From positions 62,001-126,000 of the forward strand of contig JAWKHI010000005.1 in NCBI GenBank assembly GCA_041394885.1: a DNA stretch of 64,000 nt, in the 5' to 3' direction. The notes beneath the pieces were generated by a model. The model had not been told where the DNA came from, ran no database searches, and was given only the letters and a program-made list of their open reading frames with translations. Position numbers and translations under genes: made by a program. Position 1 is the stretch's first letter. Every line of letters starts with the position of its first letter. The DNA comes from DSOI01 sp041394885 (lineage in GTDB: Bacteria; Acidobacteriota; Terriglobia; Bryobacterales; Bryobacteraceae). Of the stretch, positions 7,204 to 18,372 are shown piece by piece.

Positions 7204-10200
7204 TCGCCGTCCTCCTCACTCAGCGCCGCCGGCGAGGCGCGGCAGAGCAGCAGGCCGTCGGTGAACGTTCGGGTTCGTTTTCGCGCAGTGCGCCTGATGC
7301 CTCGACGCCAGATGGAAAAGGCGGCATCGAGAGTTTCGTTCGCTTGGCGCGTGTCTCGACGCTGTGGTCGAAGAGGCCGCGGAGAGCTTTTTCGTGGCCT
7401 CCTCCCGATCCTCTTCGGGCTTCTCGATACGTTCGAGCGCGAACTTGACTGGTTCGGCGACGGCCCGGAGCTGTACGGCAGGCGCGAAGATAGCGCTCCG
7501 TAGCGAAACCCTTCCCGGACTCGGCCAAGGGTGCGATGGGCGTCTGGCGGTTTGCCCTTTTCGCTCCACGGCATGGCGAAGGCGGTCTTCATGCCGCCGC
7601 GCGAGTAATGGCTGAGGGCGACGGCCCGCCTTCCGCAGCGGTCCTTGGCCAGTTCGTGTAATGAGCGAATCCGTTTGCCGGAGAAGGACCGACATCGGGT
7701 CTTGTAGTGGGCGAAGGCGATTCCAGCAGAGAGACTGGCAAAGGGCCCGGAGCATCGGGAGGATCGGGCCATAATCAGGAGTGTGCGGACTGGAATCCAC
7801 GCTGTCGGCGTGTCTGGCGAGGAGCGCCGGGCTCCGACGGGCAATCGGATCGCCTCATCGCCCATCATGACCGGAATCGCAAAACGCCGGCGCGCGTTCC
7901 GTATCGTGATCTCCTTCCAATTCTTTCGCCGCCAATCCCGCGTCGGCGTGATAATCGGTGTCGACAACCCAGGCTGCGGAGAAGCTGTTGAAGCCGGGCG
8001 GCCAGGGCAACGCGTCGGCGGCGGGCGCAAGACAGAGCACGTCATCGCCGCCAGCGTAGATCAGCCTGCCGGAGAACTCGCGCTCCACCACCCAGGGGAC
8101 GATTCGGTGGCTGAAGTTTGCGAGGGCGGCGCTGATGAATGCGTGGAGCGAGGGTCCGATGAGTCGCTTGGCGTCGAGCAGATCGAGCCAGCCCGCCTGC
8201 TTCAAGGTGTCACTATTCTTTATGGCTTGACGGCGTTGGGATGGATCACATCCTTCCAGGTGGCTGCGATGACATCGGGATCGCCGAGAAGCAGCCGGCC
8301 CATGTTATCGGCGTCGAGGCGGATGACCGCGAATTGTTTGCCGGGCGGGGAAATTCCGAGATCGGCGGCGGCCTTGCGCAGGGTCTTGACCGCGGCGTGC
8401 AGGTTTTCCAGGTTGTCGTCGGCCGGCCCGTGCGCGCCTTTTCCCGCTGTGTATCTTGCTCTCGAGCACTTCCGGGAAGAGCACTTCCTGCACGTCGTAC
8501 TCAAGGAACTCCTGGCGACTTCGTTGCTTTCGTCGCCGCGGCGGCGAGTTTGGGGAGAGAGCGGGGAAGGCAGCGGGCGACCGGCCGCCTGACAGGCGGA
8601 CGACGGCTGCCATTTCCGCATTCAGCGAAGAGCCGGCGAGGTTCATAAGAAAAAGTCCTGCGCGGCGAGAGCGGCGGTGGAAGGGAACGGTACGCGTACC
8701 TCGCCGTCTCTATCGGCAACCTCTTCATGGGTGGAAGCCATGCCTTCGCCCACAGTTTGTTGAAGCTTCCGAGTGTTTTTTCGCGCCGCTTCTGGTCTGC
8801 CTCGACCAGGAAGCGCTTCATCGCACAGATGGCGCAGAGGCGCTCGGCGCCGAGGCGATCCGGATCGAGTTGCCGTTGACTCCAGAACTCTCGCGCGGAC
8901 TGGCGGGATCTATCGATATCGGCATCGCCCTTGCCATCGCCGGTGAGCGCTCGGCGTTGGCCGCAGAGCGTGCATTTTTCTCCCGACTCGGGAGGCGTCA
9001 TCGTATCGGGCGCCGTCTGCTTGCGAAGGCCCTGCCGGACGCCCAACTGATGATGGGTGAGCGCGTAGTCAAAGCCGCGTTCCATTTGGTGGTAGTCAAG
9101 ATTTGACATCGCGTAGACCTCGCGCGCGAGTTCGTAGTGGCTCCACACGTCCTTGGGGACCCAAGGGCGAGGCGGTCCCGCCTGGCGGCAATTGTCATGC
9201 GGTCCTGTCTCCGCCTGTTCCCGGTTCTCGGCTGACGGCTGGCGGAAACCGGATTCCTGCGCCGGGAGCGCACGGCCGCGCAGATTTCTCGGCGCTCCCG
9301 ATGAGACCCATCGGAAGCCATGGGATCGCTGTCCACGTTGAGTAGATGGGCGGCGATTGATGATGCCGGTCCCAGATCGTTTCCCAAGGCCCGCTCCCGA
9401 CGGTTCCCGCGAGCCATTCTCGAACCTTGTCCGCGAGTTCCTTCCACCGTTGCTGAACCGCCTTTGTCGACTCGTCGGCGAGCGCCTCAATGCGTTTCAG
9501 ATGGTCGCCGTCCCTGCCGCGTGGCACGATGGTAACGAAGGCGTTCGGCAGGATCGCGGCAAAGGTGCTGGGGTTAGAATCTTTCCGGAGAGCCTCGTGG
9601 CAATTGTCGAACAGCCAGCAACCAGCGCGGGGGGTTGCCACGAAGGTCGGGGTAGACCGATGGAACGGCCCGCCAGGTCAGACTACGCTGCACAGCAAAA
9701 GTCAGGCGAGATCGGTGATCAAATACGAACTGGATCCAGCGATCGCGGCGAGGTGGCGTGATTCTTCGATGAAGCGCTGCACGGGACCGAGTTCGAAGCG
9801 CAGGAACCATGCGGTCGCGTGCGCCCTCATCGGAGATGGGGTCGCGCATTTTGTGAGGTTTCAGGAAGCTAGGCGTGGTGACCTTGAGGTGGTCCCATAT
9901 GGAATGATCCGGGCAGCGCGTATCCGGGTCGGCATGCCTTCCCATACTGGATCGCCAGTGGCGGATCCTTTCCCTTCCGTTCGTCGGTTGATCAGTTCGC
10001 TGCGGAATCGGCGCCACAGCGTGATGAAGGTTTCACGAAGCCGCCGGAGCGGTTCCAGTCTCCTGCCTCCAGGCGAAACTCTTCGACGGTGGCGAGTTGA
10101 TCTTCGTATAAGGCGTCTCGGTACAAGTCGCGCCGGGCATCCGCTTCGGCTTTCGGCTCGGCCGACCCCGCCGGGGCGGCGGACATCGAGGCGGTATTTC

Positions 10201-10460
10201 GTGGCGAGTGGGTGGCAGATCTGCGGGTGGCTGGGCCAGTGCACTCGCACGCTTCGGTTCAGGAGAGGCTCGTCCGCGCCCGCCGTGGCCCAGTCCGGAG
10301 CCCTGACGTAGTACTTCAACGCCAAGTCTGTCAGTCTCTGGAATAACTCCCGGCCAAGCCTCTTGTGGCCGCCGCTACCGGGATAGCTTCGGTAGGCCTT
10401 ACCGGGAGGGTCATGAAAGAACTGGACCAGTTTTTGCTGCCAGAATGCGGATTCGTCCAT
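7200..10460 (-). pseudogene. cmr2: Cmr2/Cas10 with GGDD palm motif (frame-interrupted)
   Basis: Starts MDESAFWQQKLVQFFHDPPG at 10460 (the HDPPxK block of the N-terminal HD-like region), three bases after the cmr1 stop. Further along are a zinc-finger pair (CTLCGQRR near 8,960 and LCAICAMKRFL near 8,840), a first palm block (FAVIRLDADNMGRLL near 8,310) and the second palm with GRLIYAGGDDVLCLAP near 8,050. It ends in a TGA at 7200 overlapping cmr3. In the family, Cas10 with GGDD makes cyclic oligoadenylates when target RNA binds. The motif is intact, so signalling is predicted if the gene is really whole. Many indels. Confidence 0.9.
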
Positions 10461-10462
10461 AG

Positions 10463-11589
10463 CTATCTCCCCGTGATCGATGCAAGGAAGGCGTCCATCG
10501 CGTTCTCGCGGACCGCGCGAAGGGCGCCGGACTCGCCCTTGATGGCGGCGCGCGGGTTCTCTCCCGGTACATCGCCATCGAGGCGCAGGAAGAGCGGGTA
10601 GAGCTTGTCCTGTATGGCGGCCAGGCGCAGGTGAAGGAGGCTGCCGTGCCGCCTGTGGGTGCCGCGTCCTACGTCGTCGTGCGGCAGAAATTGGGACGGT
10701 CTCATGAGTGGAAGAGAAACGGAAAGTCAGGGGCATTCCGAACGACACGCGGTCGGGCGCGTATTGCAGGGGACGCCCCTGGAGGTGGTCCTTGACTTCC
10801 TGATAGTCCGCCCGGCGCTGCAGGCGGAACTCCTGAACAGCCGCCCCATATGGGCCAGAGCAGCGTCCCACTGGTCGCGCGAAAAGGCTGGTTCTGTAGA
10901 ATTGGCCGGTGTTTCGGACCCAGGTGCGGATGGCTTGCGGGCGAATCGTATTTTCCGAACCAGTTCTGCATCGCGCCCATGCGGCGTGTGACGAGGCCGA
11001 CCGTCCACTCGCGGACCGGCGCCGGTTCTCAGCAAGGGCAAGTCCTGCACTAAGCCAATCGCCACGGACTGGAGCCCAGTTCCGCAGAGCAAGGCTGCCG
11101 AAGCCGCGCCGCGAGCGGGTCCCCGCACCGCCGAGGTGGCCGAGGAGCCAGATCGAGGAAACAACCGCGCGACGCACGCCGGCGCGTCCGCGCCGGAGGG
11201 CGGCACAATACAGTGGACCGTGAACTTGTGTCCAGGCGACAGGTGCGGTTCTCATTGCCGCGCAACTGGAACGGGTAGCCCAGGTAGATCAAGCCATTTC
11301 AGTATTCTGCTGCGTCCGGAGTTGAACCGCGCGACTTGCCGAGCTTCCCACTTCCATGTTCGCGGCGTGGCGGTCTCTATTCTGAACAGGAAGGGAGACC
11401 GCCCGGCTTCGTTGCCGGCCCCGCCGAAGAAGCGCATCTCGTTGGTGAGAAAAATCGGGATCGATGGCTCGATACCAGAAACGGACAGAGGCCCTTGAGG
11501 CTGGGCGGTCTCAGTCTGGCGACTTGATCCGCATCGCCGAGAAAGAGCGGCGACAGCGTTTCGAACTCGGCTTTGCACTCAGCGATCAT
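10463..11589 (-). pseudogene. cmr1: Cmr1, type III-B RAMP protein (frame-interrupted)
   Basis: ATG 11589 gives MIAECKAEFETLSPLFLGDA, then RLRPPSLKGL, the Cmr1 N-terminus. After an indel the reading continues EMRFFGGAGNEAGRSPFLFR. The C-terminus is SLLHLRLAAIQDKLYPLFLR, then PRAAIKGESGALRAVRENAM, with a TAG three bases before the cmr2 start. Cmr1 caps the 3-prime end of the crRNA complex. It begins 14 bases after the upstream ATPase stop, so the ATPase and the Cmr genes are in one transcription unit. Confidence 0.9.
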
Positions 11590-11603
11590 GGTTGTCCTCT
11601 CGA

Positions 11604-13579
11604 TCAGAAATTCTCCAGGTCGGCGGCCAGCGCTTTCTGTGTTTCGGGGTCAGCCTCGAGTGTCGCCTCCACACTCAGTGCCTGGATTGGCTGGGCCTCG
11701 CTCCGGTTTCCAGTCAGTGATCCGAGCAGCCGCATCTTCCTCTGCCTCCCGGAGGAACCAGCAGTTCCAGGAGGTACGGTCAGCGCTCTCGTGATGGCTC
11801 GAAATGATTTGGCGGCGGTCTCGCTCATCCTTGCCGCCATAGGCGAGTTGATCGCCAGAGTATCGCTTCGCGGTCTGCCTGACAGGTCGTAGGCGGTGAA
11901 GCTGGCACTGCCGAGCAGGATGATACGGTGCGACAGTTTGTGCGGGATCGCCATGTTCTGGGCGGTGAGAAAGGAGACGGCGACCTGCGCGCGCTGGCCG
12001 GTGGAGAGGTGTCGCAGTTCGCGCTTGTCGGCGGTCTCCACGCGGTAGATGCGGCGGTTGGCGTCCGAATCGGGGCGCGGCTGTTCGTCCGGAACGAGGT
12101 TGAGGGCAGTAAATGCCCTCGACCAGGCTGAAGCGCTCGAGGACCGTTTACGCGCGGCTGTGATCGTCGAGCAATGGCTTGCTTGGGGCTACAATCTCGT
12201 CGATCTCACCTTTTTCTTGTCGATGTCACCGTTTTTGTGTGAGTTCTGAAACCACCGAATCGCCTCCATGCACGATTCGAGATATGTGCACGCACGCGCC
12301 CGCGCCTTCAGTGTTGCGCCGCCAGCGGAGATACTTCGCGCGGCCCTCCCACTCTTCCCGCAATCGCTTGCGGACTGGGCCGATGCTGCGTTGAAGATCC
12401 ATCAGCCTGTCCACTTCTTCAGATTTTCGCCTTCTTCAGTGACGCTCCTGCAGCTCTTTCCTCTTGGTCTTTGAGCTTACCGAGCCGGTTCCAGGCGTCC
12501 GTCGGGGTCCGACCCAATCACTGAGAATTTCGGCGCACTTGCCAGACTCGCCTTCGACGACCGCCGCGAACTCCTCCAGCACGTCGCAACCGGCTTTCGG
12601 GGCTGGCGCCTTGCTCCAGCGATCTGCGTTCTTGGCGAGCGTCCGAAAATTGTGTGAGCGCGTCAGTTTGATCCTGTCGCTTAGATCGAAGAGATGTACC
12701 TCTTTCCTCCAGTCGGGAGGCTCCGCCCGAATTTCGCTATTTCCCCGATTGACTTTGTTCAGTTGCTCCTCAATGGCCCTTGCCTCAGCCGATCTTTTCC
12801 GTAGCGCCTTGCCTGGCTCGACGTAGTTGAGTCTCCAGTTCGTGGTACAAAGCGTCCATTTTCCGAGGTCTTTCGCCCGATTTGGGATGTGCTCGTGACT
12901 TTGCGGGCGAAGTCGCTGAAGCTTATTCATCGGTCAGGGCTGCGATATCGGCTTCCTGCGTCAGCCCCGTGCCTGTCAGGCGCTTCCGAGTGGCGTACCA
13001 GAACGACTCGAGAACTTGCTGGAGCGAATCCGGCGACGGTCGACCGGATCATAATTCACCCTCTTTCATTTTGGCCGCCTCGTCTGAGAATGACCTCAGC
13101 GTTTTCTGAGCATCTCCTGAACCACTGTAGCGGGTCGGGAATTCGGTTCGAAGACATCGCGTAGGGTCTGCCCTAGCGGCCTCGTCAGCAGGAAATGACC
13201 CGGTCCTGAAAGAACGCGCAGATACGCGCTTCCAAGCTCTGAAGGGATTTGCAGACGTTGAGGCGGTGTGTGCTGAACAACTTCGCTTCGAGGGTATTCG
13301 CAGTTCAGTTCTCCTGATCCGTCGCGGCTTTGAGGGTGAAAGATCCGCAGCCCCGGGAAGCGAGATGCTGGGCGGGATCGTGGTTAGGATCATGCCAGCC
13401 CGACAAGAGCAATACGATGGCTTCCAGCAGGCTGGTCTTGCCGAAACTATTGGGACTCAGTGATGAGCACGAGATCGGCATCGGTGTCCATAATTTGTGC
13501 CGCCTACGAAGTTGGCTGGTGTTCTCCGCGAGCACTCGGATGCGGGCAATGCACCAGAACCGATGTGCTCGCCGCTCAT
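11604..13579 (-). pseudogene. SMC/RecN-like ATPase in the cmr operon (frame-interrupted)
   Basis: About 650 residues. Starting at ATG 13579, the DNA soon reads DTDADLVLIT followed by PNSFGKTSLLEAIVLLLSGW, a Walker A of SMC/RecF type. A long charged middle (12,100-13,000) looks like coiled coil. The C-terminal head has ELRHLSTGQRAQVAVSFL (ABC signature), HRIILL as the Walker B strand, QLAYGGKDERDRRQ and a SSHHE switch-like His. The Asp/Glu pair expected after HRIILL is not visible (GSASFTAYD), perhaps through error. It starts in ATGA overlap with the unknown gene upstream and ends 14 bases before cmr1. It is not a standard Cmr component; its role is unknown. Confidence 0.8.
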
Positions 13580-14409
13580 GCTCCCTTGCCTCCGTTCGCG
13601 ACTTGCGAACTTCGCGCAGCACCTTCCCCTTTCCAATCGTCGACGGGGTGAATTTTTGTGTCCTCGCGGCGGTCGGGCAGGGCATCTTTGGACGGGTCCG
13701 AGGAGTTGCTCCGTGATCCGTTGTACGCTCGTAGCGGGCGGACGTTCAACGAGTGCTTTTTCGAGGATGTCCACAATGATCTCCAGTGTCCGCGGAACCG
13801 CTTCCTCGCCGGTAAGCGGCTCTACGGTCGGATTCAATAGATCCTGCAAACGACCGGCCGCTCTTTTTCCTTTTCTTCCACGTAGAGAGTAACCTCGTCA
13901 TCATGCCATTCCTGGTCACTGGACCAATGCTGCAAGATGCCGATGTTGGCCAGGAGCCTCGACAACGCAAGCAACAGGCCTCGTGAGGTCGTGCTCCAGC
14001 GCCGTGTTGCCAACCCTGCGAACGTAACTGTAGAGCGCTTGCTTGGCCAGGTCCATGTCTCCTGCGAGGCGGATGGCGACAGCCGTATTCGGAGACGCAC
14101 GGCGAGGCACGTCACCAACAGATCCCCTTGCGGTTCCACCATCGGGCCCAATCGCCGGTCTGATGGGCTTGTTCAGAAAGCACCCGAAACCATCGATCGA
14201 ACTAGCGTCCTGTTTGCCGCCCATTTGCCGAACCTCAATTGGAGTTGTCTGACTCGAGACTGTAGCCGCCGCGCCACGAATTCGCGAATCGAAAGAACAC
14301 ATGGCCTGGCCCGCCGGCTCGTCTTACGATTTCCGCCGCCGAGACAACACTCTGTCGTCCGACCCGAAGGGTTTTGGTGACGTCTCCGCCGGCCGACTCG
14401 CTGATCCAT
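13576..14409 (-). pseudogene. Unknown protein between SIR2 and SMC genes (frame-interrupted)
   Basis: About 275 residues from ATG 14409, directly after the SIR2 stop, to a TGA overlapping the ATPase start. The corrected reading gives GGDVTKTLRVGRQSVVSAAE, IVRRAGGPGHVFFRFANSWR, GGYSLES, then AVAIRLAGDMDLAKQALYSY, ALSRLLANIGILQHWSSDQE, VTLYVEEKEKERPVV, NPTVEPLTGEEAVPRTLEII, and a charged C-terminus. I do not recognise the family. No CARF, SAVED, nuclease or membrane motif is seen. Its fixed place between a SIR2 protein and an SMC ATPase suggests a dedicated partner of one of them. Confidence 0.65.
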
Positions 14410-16011
14410 CTATCGTCGTTTTCCGTGGATAAAGGTCAGGTAGAAGGTTACCGTATCAACCTCGATCTGGTTTGACGGGACCCGGCATCCAGGCGTACCG
14501 CGGCGTCTCTATGGATGAAGTACAGCGGGTGTCTTCGACGATCTGAAGGCCCAGGCCATGGAACTGCCCGAATGTTAATAAATTTTCTTTTCCACCTCCA
14601 AGAAATGGAGGAAGAGAAGAAAACGTCGTTACGAAGAGCGTGTGCTGGCGGAGGAGGTACCAGCCTCCTCGGCGCCTCCGCTTCGTCCGGGTATCGCATC
14701 GCCCAGAGGTAGCGCTACAAGCCAAGGACCTCGGGTTCGGCAAAGCGATCGAGCGATATCCAAAATGGACCTCTTATCTAGCTCAAAAGCCGAGTCCACG
14801 GCCGAGAATGGGGCGTCAACTTGCGAAGCCAGTTTGTCAGTCACTTCCGTCGGGCCACCGTCTGACGATCAAAGACGGAGAACATGTTGAACAGCTTCCG
14901 GTAGCGGCTCGCTGGACAACTTTCTTCACTCGGGCGGTCAACTCCCGAGAATACGTTCCGGAGCCATGTGGTCGACCCGACTGGAAGCGCCCTCGCCGCA
15001 CCTCGGCGGCGCCTGCGACGCACCCAGGAATAGGAAACTGACGTCTTCGTACGCCGCGAAAAAGGGGCGTTCGGCAAAGCAGCCGCTTCGGCGCTGCTGA
15101 TGCTCTCCGGGTCCGCGGCCGCTTTGCGGCGGAATTCCGCCATTAACGCGAGGGCAGTATGACGTACCTGTGGCTCCTCGCTGCCGAAGCCGCAGAAGAG
15201 CAGATTTCGGCTGCGGGCGCGATCCGAGAGTAGATCCTTCGCCCACCGCTCCTGCCGGAAGTTTTGGCATCTGGCGCTCGGTCAGGATAATGCGTTCGGC
15301 TTCCTTTGACCAGAGTTCTTTGTACTCAGGGAGTGGGATTCTCCTTTTTGCTTGCCGCGTCTTGCACCACAGGCGCATCCATTGATCTTGTACAGGTGAA
15401 GCACGGCTCGCACCGAGCCGGCCTCCCCTGCCCGGTATTCATCCAGATATCGATAACCGGCGCAGAGAACGGCAGCAGGCTTTCGGGACCGAAGCTCTCT
15501 TCGAAAGCGCGCTCTATGCAGCAGTCATAATTTGTGCTGAATTTCGGTAACCAAGCCTTCTCGCGCGAGAAACGCCAGATAGCGATGGCCAAGTAATGGC
15601 TCCAAATAGGCGAACTGCTCGACCTGAACGATCTCGCAAACCTTGGCATGGCCCCCAGAACAGCGCGCCCAGTTCGGCGAGCCACGCGAACGACGGATCC
15701 TTCCGGGGATCACCGTTAACGTGCAGTCCTTCAGGAGACGGGCGCTCGACGGTCAAAGGCGCCGGAAGCGTTCTTGAACTCTCCGTCGAGACGGGCCCGT
15801 ATATGCTCGATCGTCGGGCGAAAGGCCGGATCAGTACCTGCTGCTGCGTGGGCGTCGACCCGGGCCTTCATGCTGATGCCCGTTTCTACGAACGGGAACG
15901 ACGCCGCGCTCGAGGATTCGACCTGCGAGGCGGTCGAATTTTCTCATTATCCGAATTTCCTAGTTTCGACAACCTGTAGAAATCGGAAAAGTCAAGATTG
16001 AGCTGTTCCAT
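14410..16011 (-). pseudogene. SIR2-family protein, likely NAD-consuming effector (frame-interrupted)
   Basis: The proposed start is ATG 16011 (MEQLNLDFSDFYRLSKL); an in-frame ATG at 16071/16074 is an alternative. Corrected reading: ERGVVPFVETGISMKA, matching the SIR2 VVPFxGAGxS pattern (Gly-Ala altered in the text as read), then DPSFAWLAELGALFWG, LGHRYLAFLAREGLVTEI, FSTNYDCCIERAFEESFG, YKELWSKEAERIILTERQ, and NLLFCGFGSEEPQVRH. The TNYD and CGFGSEE blocks are typical of defence SIR2 proteins that degrade NAD. The C-terminus (14,410-14,900) is unassigned and ends VDTVTFYLTFIHGKRR. It heads the SIR2/unknown/SMC/cmr operon. Confidence 0.8.
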
Positions 16012-16330
16012 CGATTCATAGTCGAACAGTATACATCGAAATGCGTCGCGGGCAAGGGAGACTCTGGCCATCAAAGGACGTGAAATAGCGAATTAGGCCA
16101 CGGGCAGCTCGTTGAGAAGGTCACCGGGATGGCGCGAGGGGGCCGGGGAGATGGTGACAACATGACTGCGCAACATCGGATCGTAGCAGGCCCTGGCGGA
16201 CACTTTCGGTGCGCCCCCGGAAGGACTGCTTGAGCGAAGCTGCAACAATCCGGGCAATCGCCGGGAAGCGTGGAAGAAGCCACATCACGCCAAAGCTTTC
16301 CAGGCTCGTATCGATGGCCTCCCGAAAGCA
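16012..16330. other. Stretch between SIR2 gene and CRISPR array 1
   Basis: No gene is recognised. It should contain the promoter of the SIR2-cmr operon on the minus strand; a TATACTGT-like element lies about 15-25 bases upstream of the proposed start at 16011. A minus-strand frame ends ISPAPSRHPGDLLNELPVA before a TAA near 16,093, but I recognise no family. A weak match to the CRISPR repeat near 16,240 (CAATCC and TCGCCGGGAAG) is too poor to call. Confidence 0.35.
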
Positions 16331-16716
16331 GTTTCAATCCCCTTTCTCGTCGGGGAATGGCGCGCGCCAGCCGCCGCCGCCAGCACAGCCGGCGAGCACG
16401 GCAAGTTTCAATCCCCTTCTTCGTCGGGGAATGGGCGCGCGCCTCGACTGTGTCGAGAGGCTTCCGAGTCACTTCTTGGCACGAGTTTTGTCCCCTCTTC
16501 GTCGGGGAAGGCGCGCGCCTCAATTTATCTCCGGAGGCAAATCGATGCGTTGGTGTCAACTTCCTTCTCGTCGGGGAAGGCGTACCACAGCAATGACGGC
16601 GACAATCGACACCGGCGGCGAAACAAACTTTCGTCGGGGAAGGCGCGCCGGAAAATAGTATTTATCACTTGGGTCATATATCAGGTTTCAATCCCCTTCT
16701 GCCGAAGGCGCGCGCC
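16331..16716 (-). CRISPR. CRISPR array 1, six repeats and five spacers
   Basis: Repeats on the plus strand lie at 16331-16368, 16405-16443, 16485-16519, 16553-16582, about 16620-16649 and 16685-16716. The consensus is about 37 bases, begins GTTTCAATCCCCTTCT and ends CGGGGAAGGCGCGCGCC. Spacers are 36, 41, 33, 37 and 35 bases. No two repeats are identical; lengths range from 30 to 39 through small indels. On the minus strand the repeat ends GGGGATTGAAAC, the usual type III crRNA handle, so transcription runs leftward and the leader is to the right. It sits between the SIR2-cmr operon and cas2. Confidence 0.93.
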
Positions 16717-16936
16717 TGTACCTCTCTATCCTTACCATCCACGCCAATTATCAACCACTTTTCCGTAACCCCCCCAGACGCCGCCGCGCGCCGACCCTCT
16801 CCGACTCGCCGCCGGTAACCGATTGTTTCCAGGAAGCTTACGCGGAACTGCAACCTCCCACTTTTTGCCATTCCCCGACATTCGGTAACAACTCCTTCCT
16901 TATCAACAACATCCAGTGGCCAAGCGGCGTTGTTAG
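16717..16936 (-). promoter_or_regulatory. Leader of CRISPR array 1
   Basis: The 220 bases between the cas2 stop and array 1 share blocks with the leader of array 2. On the minus strand these are GATAAGGAAGGAGTTGTT (16888-16905 on plus), GGTTACGGAAAA near 16,765, and GATAGAGAGGTACA directly beside the first repeat. Array 2 has the same blocks in the same order. Similarity in both sequence and spacing supports a leader used for spacer integration and transcription. No protein gene is recognised in it. Confidence 0.75.
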
Positions 16937-17207
16937 ATCACTCAAACGAGGTAAAATCTTCATCTTCGCGTCAGTTCCCCGCCCCCAAATTTCGACGCCG
17001 GAGCCAGCAGCGGTGCAGACTGGATAGAAGCGTACGCGATCCTTTTCATCCAGGTCTGCGCTCCCCAGCCGCTCCAGCAGGCGGCTCCCAGCCCGTCATC
17101 CATCAGGCATTCGAAAACATCATCTTGTATCCGTCCCGAAATCGAGCAGGTCCGGAGACCGTCCGCACGCGGTCATCAATGATGTCGTAACTCACCACAT
17201 ACAGCAT
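16937..17207 (-). pseudogene. cas2: Cas2 (frame-interrupted)
   Basis: ATG 17207 overlaps the cas1 TGA (TGATG). It begins MLYVVSYDIIDDRVRT, the Cas2 ferredoxin-fold start with the catalytic-position Asp. After an indel it reads DFGTRIQDDVFECLMDD, LLERLGSADLDEKDRVRFYP and VCTAAGSGVEIWGRGTDA, the rest of Cas2. The stop is probably TGA at 16937-16939, giving about 90 residues. Cas2 dimers bridge two Cas1 dimers during spacer integration. It is the last gene of the A-B-RT-cas1-cas2 operon and abuts the array 1 leader. Confidence 0.88.
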
Positions 17208-18372
17208 CAGGCACTCTCCTCGATGTGGCTGCGGTAGTCGGATCCGTCGCGGATGGAGTCCAGCACTCGACCCAACTGCCCCAGAAACAGGCGCCGCATG
17301 CCCGGTTGTTCGGCGCCACCCACCAACACCTTTTTCGTAGGCCGTCACGAACTTGCGGATCCCGGCGTTGGCGAATCGCACGCCTCGTTCGCCGTGGTCC
17401 TCGAAGTCGTCGGCCTCGATGACCCGTGTATTGATGAGGCGGATGACGAGGCGGTCCACCAAGCCATGGCGAAATTCCTCCAACAGGTCACACGCGAGGG
17501 AGGGCCGGTCATGGTGGGGCTGATGGTAGAACCCGGCGGCCGGGTCGAGGCCTGCCGATTCGACGAGCCCGTCCAACTCGCGGGCGACGAGCGCATAACC
17601 GAAATTGAGGAGGATATTGACGGGATCCACCGCGCCGCGCTTATCGCGACCCTCGAAAGGGAATCCGGACTGGTTCCAACGCCGGAAGAGATCGAACAGC
17701 GCCCAAGCCTTCGATGCCAGTCTGCGTCGAGCGCGGCCCGAAGTCGATGCTCCGATGGATTCGCGTAACTGGCGGTGACCCGCCCATCGTTTCGGCCAGG
17801 CGGTTTCGCCCGGACGGCGGCGAAGGCGTTTGGGCCGACCTCAGCTTCCCGCGGACCACCGCTTTGGCGAACCGGAGACAGAAGTCCGGGTCGCGTGTCC
17901 GCTCCCATTGGAGGCGGCGCAGGTGTCCGCCACGTTCGGCGGGCGGCTGGATGCGCCCGTGATAGACGCCCTGCGCGAGAACATGCTGAGCCAGACGCCC
18001 TCGTCCATCAAGTTGCGCAATTGGCGCCGGCGTAACCTTCGGGATCCACACAAAAAGACCTCCTTCGTAACTTCCACGAGGGGCAATTGAAGCAGTAACT
18101 GTTTGTTCTTACCGATGCGGACGCGCCCGCCGGACTCACGAGAACTGTGCCCTGCTCGGCGACGTAGAGGAACTGCGTATTGGCGTTTGAAAAGTCTGAG
18201 CGGCGCGGCGATGACCGTATGCGGCCAAGGAGAGTTCGGGCGGCGGGGACGGGGCGGGGGAAGGGGCGGGCGTAGCGGGTCCGGCAGGGGCTCCGCGAGC
18301 GGGCCCGTCACCAGCCAGGACCACTATCTCGACGGCACGCCGGCCTGTCCAGAAGGTAAATTCGCTGCTCAT
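17207..18372 (-). pseudogene. cas1: Cas1 integrase (frame-interrupted)
   Basis: The C-terminal half is clear: GRDKRGAVDPVNILLNFGYA, LVARELDGLVESAGLDPAAG, FYHQPHHDRPSLACDLLEEF, and VIRLINTRVIEADDF. These carry the Cas1 metal ligands (His in GFYH, acidic residue in DLLEEF). N-terminal blocks are SLYVAEQGTVLVSPAG-like, then VRIGKNKQLLLQLPLVEVTK and LAQGVYHGRIQPP. The end is HIEESA and TGA at 17207-17209. I propose a start at ATG 18372, which overlaps a TGA in the RT frame (ATGA), followed by a proline-rich stretch (PATPAPSPAPSPPP). A fused RT-Cas1 protein is equally possible until the frame is settled. Confidence 0.9.

Noticed and set aside
16225..16265. A seventh repeat of array 1
   Set aside because: Only short matches (CAATCC, TCGCCGGGAAG) are shared, and the spacing to the next repeat would be about 90 bases.
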